Source: Siminovitchia fortis (GTDB lineage Bacteria; Bacillota; Bacilli; Bacillales; Bacillaceae_C). Taken from it: 64,000 nt of DNA. This document shows positions 36,043 through 44,457 of the stretch, in pieces. The notes under the pieces were generated by a model, which worked only from the letters and a program-made list of their open reading frames with translations, did not search any database and had not been told where the DNA came from. The stretch spans positions 1 to 64,000 of the forward strand of contig NZ_QYTU02000010.1 in NCBI RefSeq assembly GCF_003605365.2. Direction: 5' to 3'. The number at the start of each line of letters is the position of its first letter. Within the stretch, counting starts at the first letter, position 1. The position numbers and the translations under genes are program-made.

Positions 36043-37287
36043 TTAACACCTGCCCCGGAAAAATCTTTTATCAGAGATCATGTAAATAGCATACAAGGCG
36101 ACAACTATTACCGGAACAAAAATATATAATTGGAAAAACGGCAAAACGAGTAAGCAGAGGATCAGTGATATTAATGAGCACCACCAGGGCAATGTTCTTT
36201 TTGTAAAAAGTTTGACCCCTGCTGCCATTGAAAAAATATATACAAATATCCCTAGTGAGGTCGGTATAAATAAAATATCATCAAAATTCACGGACAAGGA
36301 TGCTGTAACTATAACTCCCGCTGTTGCAAAACTAATGACAAAAATCACCATGCGCCTGGGAATTTGTTTAGTTGATTGCAAGACCGAAAGTTTTTTTGGA
36401 AAAGCACCATCCCTACTTAATGAATATCCAAGGTGGGTCAAACTGGCTACAAATGCATTGGATGTTCCAATACAAACAATAAATGCCAGGATTGCTGTAA
36501 CAATCTGCGCACCCACTCCTATTGATTTTCCCATGATGACGCCAATAGGAGAAAGGTTACTCTCAATACCGCCGTACATTGCGGTTCCTATCGTAACAAA
36601 GCTTAATGACAAAAACAGTATGCTTATAGTAAAAGCACTGATCATCGTGCTTCTTACAATATTTTTTTCCCGATCCTTGAAATGGTTGGCCAAATTACAA
36701 ATAGCCTCCCATCCGAAAAAAGCCCAAAATATGACTGTTGCAGCTTTACCGATTGAGTACCATCCTTCCGGCATAAATGGAGTGAAATGTCCCCATCTTA
36801 TAGCGGGAATTGACACTAATACTGCCATTATTAATAAAAGAAGTAAGCATGCGCTAATAATGAGGGCTACTTTACCGCTTACTTCAACACCATTATAATT
36901 TGCCAGCCCTGCAATGATTAAAATAATTACTGCTATAAAGGTTCTCTCCGAATCTGAAAAGCCAAAGGCCTGGCTTACATAAAAAGCGCCCGTCAAAGAT
37001 ACAATGGTTTGCCCAATAGCGGCAGTCACGAAGTAGAACCACCCTATAATATTCCCAAAATGATACCCAAAGGAAAGCCGTACAAATGTTGCAGCACCCC
37101 CGGCGTCCGGGTACTCACGCGCCAAACAAGCAAATGAGTATGCCAGCGGAAAACTAATTAATATTACGATCAACCAAGATAGTAAAGATGCGGGGCCCGC
37201 TATAGAAGCGGTCACGCCAGATAAAAATAGAACACCCGAACCCAGAATGGCGGAAATATACAAAGCAACGCCATTCATATAATCCAA
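36043..37287 (-). CDS. APC-family amino acid permease, YjeH-like exporter
   Basis: This is a 12-helix amino-acid transporter of about 414 residues. Similarity to E. coli YjeH (methionine and branched-chain amino acid exporter) is seen in the first helix (GSGVLF), FPLAYSFACLAREYPDAGG and WAFFGWEAICNLANHFKDRE. The start is unusual. The strong site GGGGGGAG is followed by an ATG (37303) whose frame, through a run of six A, is out of register with the permease; with five A it would read Met-Glu-Lys-Glu-Gln-Leu in frame. As given, translation must start at TTG 37287 or ATG 37278. A real indel, a sequencing error or a switch is possible. Confidence 0.82.
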   Translation of the reverse strand: MDYMNGVALYISAILGSGVLFLSGVTASIAGPASLLSWLIVILISFPLAYSFACLAREYPDAGGAATFVRLSFGYHFGNIIGWFYFVTAAIGQTIVSLTGAFYVSQAFGFSDSERTFIAVIILIIAGLANYNGVEVSGKVALIISACLLLLLIMAVLVSIPAIRWGHFTPFMPEGWYSIGKAATVIFWAFFGWEAICNLANHFKDREKNIVRSTMISAFTISILFLSLSFVTIGTAMYGGIESNLSPIGVIMGKSIGVGAQIVTAILAFIVCIGTSNAFVASLTHLGYSLSRDGAFPKKLSVLQSTKQIPRRMVIFVISFATAGVIVTASLSVNFDDILFIPTSLGIFVYIFSMAAGVKLFTKRTLPWWCSLISLILCLLVLPFFQLYIFVPVIVVALYAIYMISDKRFFRGRC

Positions 37288-37482
37288 TTGCTCTTTTTTC
37301 CATAACTCCCCCCCTCTTTCATAACAACCTTATCAACGATGCAGAGGGGGATTCATCGTTTTTCTTGCGGTTTAATTAGTCGAGGTTTCAAATATCTTAA
37401 TATTCCTTACCTAACTCAATTTCTACTTAACTATATTGGTTCAACGGTTGCAAAAAAATGATTTTAGTAGACACCGACTTAA

Positions 37483-38163
37483 TCAAAGATCCGGAATCTG
37501 CCAATCGATCGGCTTTTCACCCCATTCCAAAAGCTGCTCATTTGTTTTGGAAAATGGACGGCTTCCGAAAAATCCCCTGTTCGCCGAAAATGGACTTGGA
37601 TGAGGAGATTTGATAATCGTATGTTTCGCAGTATTTATTAAACGAATTTTTTCCTGCGCAGGTTTCCCCCACAAAATAAAAATGACAGGCGTTTCCCGTT
37701 CATTGATCAAGGAAATCACTTTATCTGTGAAGATCTCCCATCCTTTGCCTCTATGCGAATGTGCTTCTCCGGCTCTCACTGTCAAAACCGTGTTCAAAAG
37801 CAGGACCCCTTCGTTGGCCCATTTCACGAGACAGCCATTGTTCGGAATGCGGCAACCTAAATCATCGTGCAATTCTTTGAAAATATTTTTAAGGGACGGC
37901 GGGATTTTTACTCCGGGTTTTACTGAAAAGCTGAGACCGTGCGCCTGCCCCGGACCGTGGTATGGATCCTGTCCAAGCAAAACTACCTTGACATTGCGAT
38001 AGGGTGTGAATTTTAACGCATTGAAAATGTCATGCATCGGGGGATAAACTGCTTTTTCGGTGTACTCTCTTTTTAAAAACTCCCTTAACCTTAAATAATA
38101 TGGTTTCTGAAACTCTTCCTCCAAAAGAGGCGCCCAATCATTTTCCAATATTTTTTTGGCCAC
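37483..38163 (-). CDS. ung: Uracil-DNA glycosylase
   Basis: This enzyme removes uracil from DNA. The 226 residues contain the water-activating loop [18 protein letters not shown] (Asp near 66) and the HPSPFS loop (His near 188), both complete. A GTG at 38163 is preferred: the site AGAAGGAG lies 8 bp upstream, while the ATG (38169) and GTG (38172) codons before it are too close. The choice changes only two or three residues. B. subtilis ung lies in the same ywd neighbourhood. Confidence 0.95.
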   Translation of the reverse strand: MAKKILENDWAPLLEEEFQKPYYLRLREFLKREYTEKAVYPPMHDIFNALKFTPYRNVKVVLLGQDPYHGPGQAHGLSFSVKPGVKIPPSLKNIFKELHDDLGCRIPNNGCLVKWANEGVLLLNTVLTVRAGEAHSHRGKGWEIFTDKVISLINERETPVIFILWGKPAQEKIRLINTAKHTIIKSPHPSPFSANRGFFGSRPFSKTNEQLLEWGEKPIDWQIPDL

Positions 38164-38238
38164 GTGCATCACTCCTTCTTCTGCATTATATCATGCCAGT
38201 TGCCCTTTATTTTTCACAAACAACTGCCGCCATTTCAT

Positions 38239-38263
38239 GTTTAATTGTAAATGGACAGGATAT
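38239..38263 (+). promoter_or_regulatory. Candidate sigma-B promoter
   Basis: GTTTAA (38239-38244), a 13-bp spacer and GGATAT (38258-38263) match the general-stress consensus GTTTAA-N12/14-GGGWAW with one change. The gene downstream encodes a general-stress-like protein with its start 60 bp away. Confidence 0.7.
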
Positions 38264-38323
38264 ACATAAACTAGCGCATCCTTAAAAGGTGCAATGAAAC
38301 GACTTTTAAAGGAGGAAGTATTC

Positions 38324-38644
38324 ATGAACACTGTAAAAGTATGCGAAAATGGCGTTCAGGCCCAAGAAGTCGTCAACCAATTGACTGCCGAAGGTTATGA
38401 TCGGGATAACATTTATTTGTTTGCACATGGTGAGGAACGTTCGGAAGATTTGACAGACGCACTGGATACAGGCAAAGTCGGCATCGCGGAACAAGGATTG
38501 GTCGACTCTGTAAAAAATATTTTCAATAAAAGAGGAGACGAACTCCGCTCAGAATTTGAAGCGGTTGGATTGAGCAAGGAGGAAGCCGAAAAGTATGAAA
38601 GGGTACTTGATGGCGGAGAGCTTGTTCTGGTTGCGAAAAAATAA
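38324..38644 (+). CDS. General stress protein, YflT/GsiB-17M-like domain
   Basis: This is a 106-residue cytoplasmic protein resembling the heat-induced stress protein YflT of B. subtilis (17M domain): GVQAQEVVNQLTAEGYDRDNIYLFAH at the N-terminus, the GKVGIAEQGLVDSVKNIFNKRGDEL segment, and a VLDGGELVLVA end. Molecular function unknown. ATG after AAAGGAGGAAG. The sigma-B-type promoter upstream supports a role in the general stress response. It ends at a strong bidirectional terminator. Confidence 0.85.
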   Translation: MNTVKVCENGVQAQEVVNQLTAEGYDRDNIYLFAHGEERSEDLTDALDTGKVGIAEQGLVDSVKNIFNKRGDELRSEFEAVGLSKEEAEKYERVLDGGELVLVAKK

Positions 38645-38655
38645 TATTCATAATG

Positions 38656-38684
38656 AATCCCCCGCAGCTGCGGGGGATTTTCAT
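38656..38684. terminator. Bidirectional terminator
   Basis: AATCCCCCGCAG/CTGCGGGGGATT is a perfect 12-bp palindrome followed by TTTTCAT. It lies between the stress gene and the last gene of the molybdenum-cofactor operon and overlaps the latter's stop codon. Confidence 0.8.
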
Positions 38685-39466
38685 ATTCTATCGGAAGAAA
38701 ACAATGATCTTGATTTAACAATCCAAACAATAAAACCGACAGCGAGAAGAATGAGATAAGCTTCCACAACAAAAATATTGATTATGCCCTTTTGATATAG
38801 CGCTGCCGGGAAATCAATGACTGCATGGATGAGAATGGCATACAACAGATAAACCTTCTTGCCTTCCTTTATTCCGTACAGGACAAGGATGGAAAGCCCC
38901 ATGTGGATGGCTAAAGCGCCAAGCCTTTCAACCCCGGCAAAGAGCTGGATGAAGGATGCCGAACCGGTCAATTGGTCATGAAGGGGCGCCAATGCTTCAG
39001 CACCTTTCCCTGTGATAAAAGCATCGTATGTCCCGTTATTGATCATAAAGGCAAGAACGATCATGACAACACTGTTCATCCCCACAATAAGAATGGCTTC
39101 GATGCCTCCGTGACCCAATCCGAAAGCCAATCCGTCCTTCCATTCCCTGTACTTTTTCAATGCATATCTCATCATGATGAATCTGCCGGTCTCTTCAAAA
39201 ATTCCTGCCATTAATCCGCCGTACAGCATAAATAGCCATGTATTTTCCAAAAGTGCCTTGGTGGTTTTATTCCATTCCAGAAAAATGGCATGAACAAGAC
39301 CTTCCAATATATAGGCAAACGCGAAAAATGTGAGCACACCAAATAAAACTGCCTTGATGGATATATCAAATTTCTTTTTAAAGATAATAAGTAAAACGAT
39401 CGGTGCCCCGACTACAACGGCCAGAGAGATAATGATAGATGCGATTGTAAATGAAGGAACCAACAT
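38681..39466 (-). CDS. YhfC-family (DUF2324) membrane protein, putative intramembrane protease
   Basis: This is a 261-residue protein with seven or eight transmembrane segments in the YhfC/PrsW-related group. Candidate metal ligands are visible: GIFEETGRFIMM (Glu-Glu), GLGHGGIEAILI (His and Glu) and ILIHAVIDFPAALYQ (His, Asp), the usual pattern of CPBP/PrsW-like putative metalloproteases. No activity is shown for this family to my knowledge. The ATG at 39466 follows AAAGGAGGGG. It is the last gene of a tightly spaced operon with mobA, moaE, moaD and moeB, 17 bp after moeB, which is an unexpected partner. Confidence 0.75.
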   Translation of the reverse strand: MLVPSFTIASIIISLAVVVGAPIVLLIIFKKKFDISIKAVLFGVLTFFAFAYILEGLVHAIFLEWNKTTKALLENTWLFMLYGGLMAGIFEETGRFIMMRYALKKYREWKDGLAFGLGHGGIEAILIVGMNSVVMIVLAFMINNGTYDAFITGKGAEALAPLHDQLTGSASFIQLFAGVERLGALAIHMGLSILVLYGIKEGKKVYLLYAILIHAVIDFPAALYQKGIINIFVVEAYLILLAVGFIVWIVKSRSLFSSDRI

Positions 39467-39483
39467 ACCCCTCCTTTCATTCA

Positions 39484-40512
39484 TTATCCCACAAGAGAAT
39501 GATAGATTTTGCGGGCTTCATTCATATCTTTCGTACCGTGGATCAGTGCACGGCCGTCCTTAAAAAACACGGCCTTTGTTCCATCCTTTACGACAGAAAT
39601 CAAAAATGGATTCCCGCCGACTTCAAGACCTGCCGAACGCCATTGGCTGACCAATTGTTCCAGTGGGAGGATGCCGCTCTCAGCAGGCCTTACCTGGACT
39701 GTGTCCCGGCCGCACAATACAGCAACCTTCATTTCCCGGCCGGATTGCAGGAACGGATATTCCGGACTATCTCCGCATGACAGGCAGCCGCTATCTTTTA
39801 ATGCACCGGCTTTCAAAGATAAATATTCGTTTTCCCAAAGATCAAAAGATACATAGGTTTTTCTGACAGCTTTCATATTTCCCGAAAGAATTTTCAGTGC
39901 TTCCGCACCTTGATGGGCGGTGACCATTTGGACAGCCGGAGCGATGATTCCAACTGTATCGCACGTCTGCCCCTGAATGGGCAGCCTCTTGATTAGGCAT
40001 TGAAGGCAGGGGGTCACGCCTGGTATGATCGTAAAAGCCATTCCGAAGCTTCCCACGCAGGAGCCGAACAAATATGGGACTTTGTATTTCTGCGCCAGGT
40101 CATTCATCAGAAACCGCGTTTCGAAATTATCTGTCCCGTCCACTAAAAGATCAACGTCTTCCATCAGGCCATCCAAAAGTGCAGCATCTGCCTGCCCGAC
40201 GATCGCCTCCACTTCAACTCGGCTGTTGATGCTTTTCAGCCTCTCTTTTGCCGCTTCCGCTTTTGGCCATTGTTCTTCGGCATCTTTTTCTGTAAAAAGA
40301 TGCTGACGCTGCAAATTGCTCTTATCAACATAGTCCCTGTCAATGAGCGTCAGCTTTCTTACTCCTGCTCTGGCAAGCAGTTCGGATGTGTGAGTTCCAA
40401 GAGCTCCTACTCCAACGATAAGCACATGTTTCTTACCAATTTCTGTCTGTCCTTCAGGTCCGATCGGCTTAAAGAGCATTTGCCTGGAATAACGCTCGGT
40501 TTGTGAATCCAT
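39484..40512 (-). CDS. moeB: Molybdopterin-synthase adenylyltransferase MoeB
   Basis: MoeB adenylates the C-terminal Gly-Gly of MoaD so that sulfur can be added. The 342 residues carry the nucleotide-binding GVGALGTHTSELLARAG near 35, RDYVDKSNLQRQHLF, DGTDNFETRFLMND, and two zinc CxxC pairs (CLQC and CLSC). An extra C-terminal segment of about 80 residues follows; it is not an obvious rhodanese domain since no catalytic Cys loop is seen. It lies 7 bp after moaD. ThiF is the alternative, but the moa context favours MoeB. Confidence 0.9.
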   Translation of the reverse strand: MDSQTERYSRQMLFKPIGPEGQTEIGKKHVLIVGVGALGTHTSELLARAGVRKLTLIDRDYVDKSNLQRQHLFTEKDAEEQWPKAEAAKERLKSINSRVEVEAIVGQADAALLDGLMEDVDLLVDGTDNFETRFLMNDLAQKYKVPYLFGSCVGSFGMAFTIIPGVTPCLQCLIKRLPIQGQTCDTVGIIAPAVQMVTAHQGAEALKILSGNMKAVRKTYVSFDLWENEYLSLKAGALKDSGCLSCGDSPEYPFLQSGREMKVAVLCGRDTVQVRPAESGILPLEQLVSQWRSAGLEVGGNPFLISVVKDGTKAVFFKDGRALIHGTKDMNEARKIYHSLVG

Positions 40513-40519
40513 CTTTGCA

Positions 40520-40753
40520 TCAACCTCCACTGACCGGAGGAATCAAAGCAATAACATCTTTCTCCTCAATGATCCAATCATCTTTTACAAATTCTTCATT
40601 GACAGCGATCATAATGCCGTCCAAGTTTCCCAATGGCGTTTCTTTTTCAAGAAAATCGCGCAATTCACCAACTGTTTTTCCAGCAGCTTTTGTTTCGATC
40701 GCGCTTTTCCCCGCATCCTCTTTCAATTGGGCAAATAACATGATCTTATTCAA
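40520..40753 (-). CDS. moaD: Molybdopterin synthase small subunit MoaD
   Basis: This is a ubiquitin-fold sulfur carrier of 77 residues ending in the required Gly-Gly (PPVSGG). It feeds sulfur to MoaE. A TTG at 40753 gives Met-Asn-Lys-Ile-Met-Leu-Phe-Ala, which aligns with MoaD N-termini and has the GGTGA site at good spacing; the ATG at 40741 would cut the first strand. It overlaps the moaE stop by 8 bp. Confidence 0.9.
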   Translation of the reverse strand: MNKIMLFAQLKEDAGKSAIETKAAGKTVGELRDFLEKETPLGNLDGIMIAVNEEFVKDDWIIEEKDVIALIPPVSGG

Positions 40754-41210
40754 GAAAGTCACCTTCCTCCGGTTTTCCTGTTGTGTATGCCTTTGTTCCC
40801 TGCTGGTTTCCTACCCATTTTTCCCCGTCTTCCCAATGCTCTTTCTTCCAAATTGGGACCATTTCCTTCACTCTTTCAAGCGCATAGCGATTCGCTTCAT
40901 ACGCTTCCGGCCTATGCGGAGAAGACACTGCAATCGCAATGGCGATGTCGGTAATTTCAAGACGCCCGATCCGATGCACCATCGCCACTTCAAGGACTGG
41001 CCACTTTTCCTTTATTTCCTCCACAATCTGCTCCATTTTTTTCAGAGCCATCGATTCATACGCTTCATATTCAAGATGAAGCGTTTTCCTGCCATGTGTC
41101 AATTCACGGACAGTGCCGACAAATGTGGTGACTGCTCCCGCTTCCCTTCTGACGACCTTTTGATAAATATCTTCGATTTTTATCGGTTCCCTCGTAATTT
41201 CACAAGTCAT
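40746..41210 (-). CDS. moaE: Molybdopterin synthase catalytic subunit MoaE
   Basis: MoaE converts precursor Z (cPMP) to molybdopterin with thiocarboxylated MoaD. The 154 residues show GAVTTFVGTVR near 26, YEAYESMALKKM near 52, HRIGRLEITDIAIAIAVSSPHR near 85 and WKKEHWEDGEKWVGNQ near 120, all characteristic. The ATG at 41210 is preferred over the one 6 bp upstream, which sits almost on the GGGGAG site. It overlaps the end of mobA by 11 bp. Confidence 0.95.
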   Translation of the reverse strand: MTCEITREPIKIEDIYQKVVRREAGAVTTFVGTVRELTHGRKTLHLEYEAYESMALKKMEQIVEEIKEKWPVLEVAMVHRIGRLEITDIAIAIAVSSPHRPEAYEANRYALERVKEMVPIWKKEHWEDGEKWVGNQQGTKAYTTGKPEEGDFLE

Positions 41211-41796
41211 TCCCATCTCCCCTTCCTGCCAGCTTTGCCGCCTGTATGTACTCCTCCATCGTATTCATGTTCCAAACGGCATCAGACTCTCCTTGTATTG
41301 TAAAATATTCCACATCTATGCGGTCAAGCAAGGCCTTCACCGATCTTTTTCCATCCATTAACGTCTCCTTTGCCGTTTCGGCGGCGCGGGCATCATACGC
41401 AGCAAACAGCGGATGCAGGCGATCTTCGTGGATGGGAACAACTGCATCCCTGTCATTCCTTTTTAAAATTGAAACGAGCTCACACCCCAGCCTGGCGGAA
41501 ACAAACGGCATATCGCAGGCTACAATCAGGCAAGGCCCATCTCCCGCTTCCTTCAAGCCGGTATAAATTCCCGCGAGCGGTCCCTGCCCTTTAAAATCAG
41601 GTGCATCTTCAAGGAGAACAGCATCCATATGTTCATATAGAGCAGGGTCGTCGGCAATAACAATCATTCTATCGGATTCGGGCCCCAACTCAGCCGCAAT
41701 CCGGTCGATGACACGGATTCCGCCTATTCTCATCAGCGCTTTGTTCTGTCCCATCCGGCTTGATTTTCCTCCGGCTAAAATAATCGTGTTCAACAC
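41200..41796 (-). CDS. mobA: Molybdenum cofactor guanylyltransferase MobA
   Basis: MobA adds GMP to Mo-molybdopterin. The 198 residues carry the nucleotidyltransferase signature LAGGKSSRMGQNKALM at the N-terminus, GQGPLAGIYTGL near 68 and the metal-binding CDMPF near 92. It is the first gene of the mobA-moaE-moaD-moeB-yhfC-like operon and is divergent from a DUF218 gene, with 80 bp between them. moaA, moaB, moaC and moeA are not in the window. Confidence 0.93.
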   Translation of the reverse strand: MLNTIILAGGKSSRMGQNKALMRIGGIRVIDRIAAELGPESDRMIVIADDPALYEHMDAVLLEDAPDFKGQGPLAGIYTGLKEAGDGPCLIVACDMPFVSARLGCELVSILKRNDRDAVVPIHEDRLHPLFAAYDARAAETAKETLMDGKRSVKALLDRIDVEYFTIQGESDAVWNMNTMEEYIQAAKLAGRGDGNDL

Positions 41797-41876
41797 AGGT
41801 GCCTCCCGAAATTCTATTTACGAAATGAACTGAATCTTGTAATCTAAACATACTTTACAAAGAATCGAGTGATTTT

Positions 41877-42455
41877 ATGAGGTTGAAAAAAATAGCTGCC
41901 TGCGTTCTCGCTGTTTTCTTTGGTGTCTGCCTGTTTATCTGGATTCTTACCGGAAAGTGGATGGCTGACGGCAAAAAACCGAAAGCTGACGGAACTTATG
42001 AATACGCCCTTGTTTTGGGGGCAAAAGTAAATGGAGAGACTCCATCGCTTTCCTTGCAATACCGCCTTGAAGCTGCACTTCAGTATGCGGAGCAGCATCC
42101 CCATGTAAAACTTGTTTTATCCGGCGGGCAGGGCCCTGATGAGTTCATCTCAGAAGCAGAAGCAATGAAACGTTATCTCGTTGCTCATGGTATACCGGAA
42201 AACAGATTCATTTTAGAAAAAAATTCTTCATCTACATATGAGAATATTCTTTACTCTAAAAAGCTGCTTCCGCCCTCAACAAAAGGCATTACAATCATTA
42301 CGAGCGGCTATCACCTGGCAAGAGCCCGCAAAATTGCCGGGAGACTTGGGCTTGATACGGATGCAGTTGAAGCGGAAACACCTATGGTTGTCAGGCTGAA
42401 ATTAACAACAAGAGAGCGCTTGGCCCTTTTAAAAACAGCTTTTTCACAAAAGTGA
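41877..42455 (+). CDS. YdcF/SanA-family (DUF218) membrane-anchored protein
   Basis: This is a 192-residue protein with one N-terminal transmembrane helix (about 5-27) and an extracellular DUF218 domain: ALVLGAKVNGETPSLSLQYRLEAAL, LSGGQGPDE, SSSTYENILYSK and SGYHLARARKIA. Members bind nucleotides or act in cell-envelope processes; SanA of E. coli affects envelope permeability. The exact role is unknown. Start ATG at 41877 with a weak upstream site. Confidence 0.85.
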   Translation: MRLKKIAACVLAVFFGVCLFIWILTGKWMADGKKPKADGTYEYALVLGAKVNGETPSLSLQYRLEAALQYAEQHPHVKLVLSGGQGPDEFISEAEAMKRYLVAHGIPENRFILEKNSSSTYENILYSKKLLPPSTKGITIITSGYHLARARKIAGRLGLDTDAVEAETPMVVRLKLTTRERLALLKTAFSQK

Positions 42456-42613
42456 GATTAAAATTATTATAACAGAAATTTGATTGCTCTTGGGGAGTTG
42501 CGTCCGGGCATTGTTTGTCCTGCTTTGCTTCGGGAAAAGTAAAAGTGATACCAGAAGGTTTATAATTATTTCATTGATATAGCCTTAATAAACCAGAAGG
42601 GAGTTACACGTAC

Positions 42614-43429
42614 ATGAAAAAAGCATTGACACTTGCCGGATCTGATTCAAGCGGCGGAGCCGGCATCCAGGCAGATTTAAAAACATTCCAAGAAAATGAT
42701 GTGTATGGTATGACTGCGCTGACTTCCATTGTTGCGATGAATCCCGACAATCATTGGAATCACGAAGTATTTCCTATAGACGTCAACATCGTAGAAAAAC
42801 AGTTGAATACCATCCTATCCGTGGGCATTGACGCAATGAAAACAGGGATGCTGGGATCGGTGGACATTATCGAGCTTGGCGCCAAGAAGATAGACGAGCA
42901 CGGTTTGACAAACGTCGTCATCGACCCGATTATGGTGTGCAAAGGAGAAGATGAGGTTCTTCAGCCGGAAAATACAGATGCGATGCGTGAACTGTTATTG
43001 CCGCGCGCTACTGTTGTGACGCCCAATTTGTTCGAAGCATGGCAGCTTGCCAAAACGGGCCCGATTAAAACAATCGAGGACATGAAAGAAACAGCGGCAA
43101 AAATCCGCGACCTGGGTGCAAAGAATGTCATCATCAAAGGTGGAACAGGCTTAAACACCGACAAAGCAGTGGACCTTTTCTATGATGGGCAAGAGTTCAC
43201 CCTTCTGGAAAAAGAAAAATTAGATACAACATACAATCACGGCGCAGGCTGTACATTTGCCGCTGCCGTTACAGCAAACTTGGCAAAAGGAAAATCCGTC
43301 AAAGATTCTGTTGCCGCAGCAAAAGAATTCGTTACAGCTGCCATTGAACACGGCTGGAAGCTGAACCAATACGTCGGCCCGGTCATGCATGGTGCCTATA
43401 CGAAATATGCAGCAAATCTTAAAAAATAA
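42614..43429 (+). CDS. pdxK: Pyridoxine kinase / HMP(-P) kinase PdxK (ThiD-like)
   Basis: This ribokinase-like enzyme phosphorylates pyridoxine-type vitamers or hydroxymethylpyrimidine. The 271 residues equal B. subtilis PdxK (YwdB). Visible are AGSDSSGGAGIQADLKTF near residue 8, DPIMVCKGEDEVL near 105, TPNLFEAWQLA near 138 and the anion-hole motif NHGAGCTFAAA near 209. The genomic place (ywd block) favours PdxK over ThiD. ATG after AGAAGGGAG. Confidence 0.92.
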   Translation: MKKALTLAGSDSSGGAGIQADLKTFQENDVYGMTALTSIVAMNPDNHWNHEVFPIDVNIVEKQLNTILSVGIDAMKTGMLGSVDIIELGAKKIDEHGLTNVVIDPIMVCKGEDEVLQPENTDAMRELLLPRATVVTPNLFEAWQLAKTGPIKTIEDMKETAAKIRDLGAKNVIIKGGTGLNTDKAVDLFYDGQEFTLLEKEKLDTTYNHGAGCTFAAAVTANLAKGKSVKDSVAAAKEFVTAAIEHGWKLNQYVGPVMHGAYTKYAANLKK

Positions 43430-43433
43430 TAAG

Positions 43434-43465
43434 GGAACCCGGCGGAATGTTCTGCCGGGTTTTTG
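43434..43465 (+). terminator. Terminator of pdxK
   Basis: AACCCGGC/GCCGGGTT (43436-43443 and 43454-43461) followed by TTTT. Confidence 0.85.
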
Positions 43466-43510
43466 ACTGGAAAACTATGGGGAATTTGTTTGAAGCTATC
43501 TAAGGAGTTT

Positions 43511-43921
43511 TTAGCCAAGTTTGATCTTCATGATTTCTCTGTCGTGTTCGGAAATCTTTTGATCATAGTACTTTAAATCGGCTTGTGTCACCATGGAGTT
43601 TTTTATTTCCTCAATATCTTTGCTGTTTTTTTCAACCTTCTCTTCAATCTCACTTAATTTGGCGTTGGTTGCTCCAAGATTTTTAATCAACTGATGCAAC
43701 AGATCCCCGTGACTTTTTAACTGTTCGTCATGACCTTTCAATATTTCACTGTGTTTGTTTAGTATTTTACTGTGGCTGTCCAGTATTTCACTCTGGTTAT
43801 TTAGAATTTTACTATGGCTGTTTAAGATTTTAGTGTGGCTGTCCAGAGTTTCATCTTGGCGATCCAAACGATTCACAACCGTACCCAGTTTCTCCAGAAT
43901 AAGATCCAGCTTTTTCTCCAT
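43511..43921 (-). CDS. Coiled-coil protein with heptad tandem repeats
   Basis: This is a 136-residue, fully helical, charged protein without membrane segments. Residues about 20-75 consist of seven near-identical heptads of the form (D/N)SH(S/T)KIL, encoded by 21-bp tandem repeats. An Asn/His-rich coiled-coil stalk follows and ends with a conserved tail (VTQADLKYYDQKISEHDREIMKIKLG). The ATG at 43921 follows AAAGGAGG; upstream codons in frame are not convincing. It resembles the 91-residue protein at 11436-11711. Function unknown; a trimeric or tetrameric coiled coil is likely. Confidence 0.75.
   Translation of the reverse strand: MEKKLDLILEKLGTVVNRLDRQDETLDSHTKILNSHSKILNNQSEILDSHSKILNKHSEILKGHDEQLKSHGDLLHQLIKNLGATNAKLSEIEEKVEKNSKDIEEIKNSMVTQADLKYYDQKISEHDREIMKIKLG
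43739..43863. repeat. 21-bp tandem repeat inside the coiled-coil gene
   Basis: About six copies of a 21-bp unit (core TTACTGTGGCTG in plus orientation) encode one heptad each. Copy number could vary by slippage without breaking the frame. Confidence 0.75.
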
Positions 43922-44072
43922 TTTTTCAACCTCCTTTCCTATACAGTACATCCATTTTAACATATTATAATGGCAGAACCGCAATATCCCCGATAAAATC
44001 CTATCTTTCGTAATTCTGCATGTTTTTTAGTAAAATGATTCTATGTTCAAAAGGCGAAGGAGGCCAATGGGT

Positions 44073-44420
44073 TTGAAAGATATTAATGTTCAGCAGGTTC
44101 AGCATATGATCAATCAGTTTGCGGGCAAAAATGTCTTTATTCATCTGGAAACTACAAATGGCGCATATGCCTCACATAAAGACGAATCATTTTTTTCCTC
44201 TGGTGCTTATATCCGCAACGCGGAAATCTGTTACGAGCATGGAAAAATCAAAGGTGAAGGTCCGTATAGAGTCGGATTGAAGCTGCCCATCGGCTGGGTT
44301 TATGCGGAAGGACTGACACACTTTGAAGTTGACGATCAGGGAAGGCTTTTGCTGGCGGGGCACGATTTCGAAGGAAAGCTGGCAGTTGCCTTGCAAATAA
44401 GTGATACACCGTTCAAATAA
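44073..44420 (+). CDS. yojF: DUF1806 protein YojF
   Basis: This 115-residue protein belongs to the YojF family, conserved next to bshB2 and proposed to work with bacillithiol synthesis. Conserved segments: VQHMINQFAGKNVFIHLETTNGAYA and GWVYAEGLTHFEVDDQGRLLLAGHD. The TTG at 44073 is preferred because GAAGGAGG lies 9 bp upstream and the length then equals the B. subtilis protein; the ATG at 44067 is only 3 bp from the site. Its stop is 37 bp before bshB2. Confidence 0.87.
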   Translation: MKDINVQQVQHMINQFAGKNVFIHLETTNGAYASHKDESFFSSGAYIRNAEICYEHGKIKGEGPYRVGLKLPIGWVYAEGLTHFEVDDQGRLLLAGHDFEGKLAVALQISDTPFK

Positions 44421-44457
44421 CAGGTTGATCGAGACTTTTAAAAGGAGCGAAAAGCCA

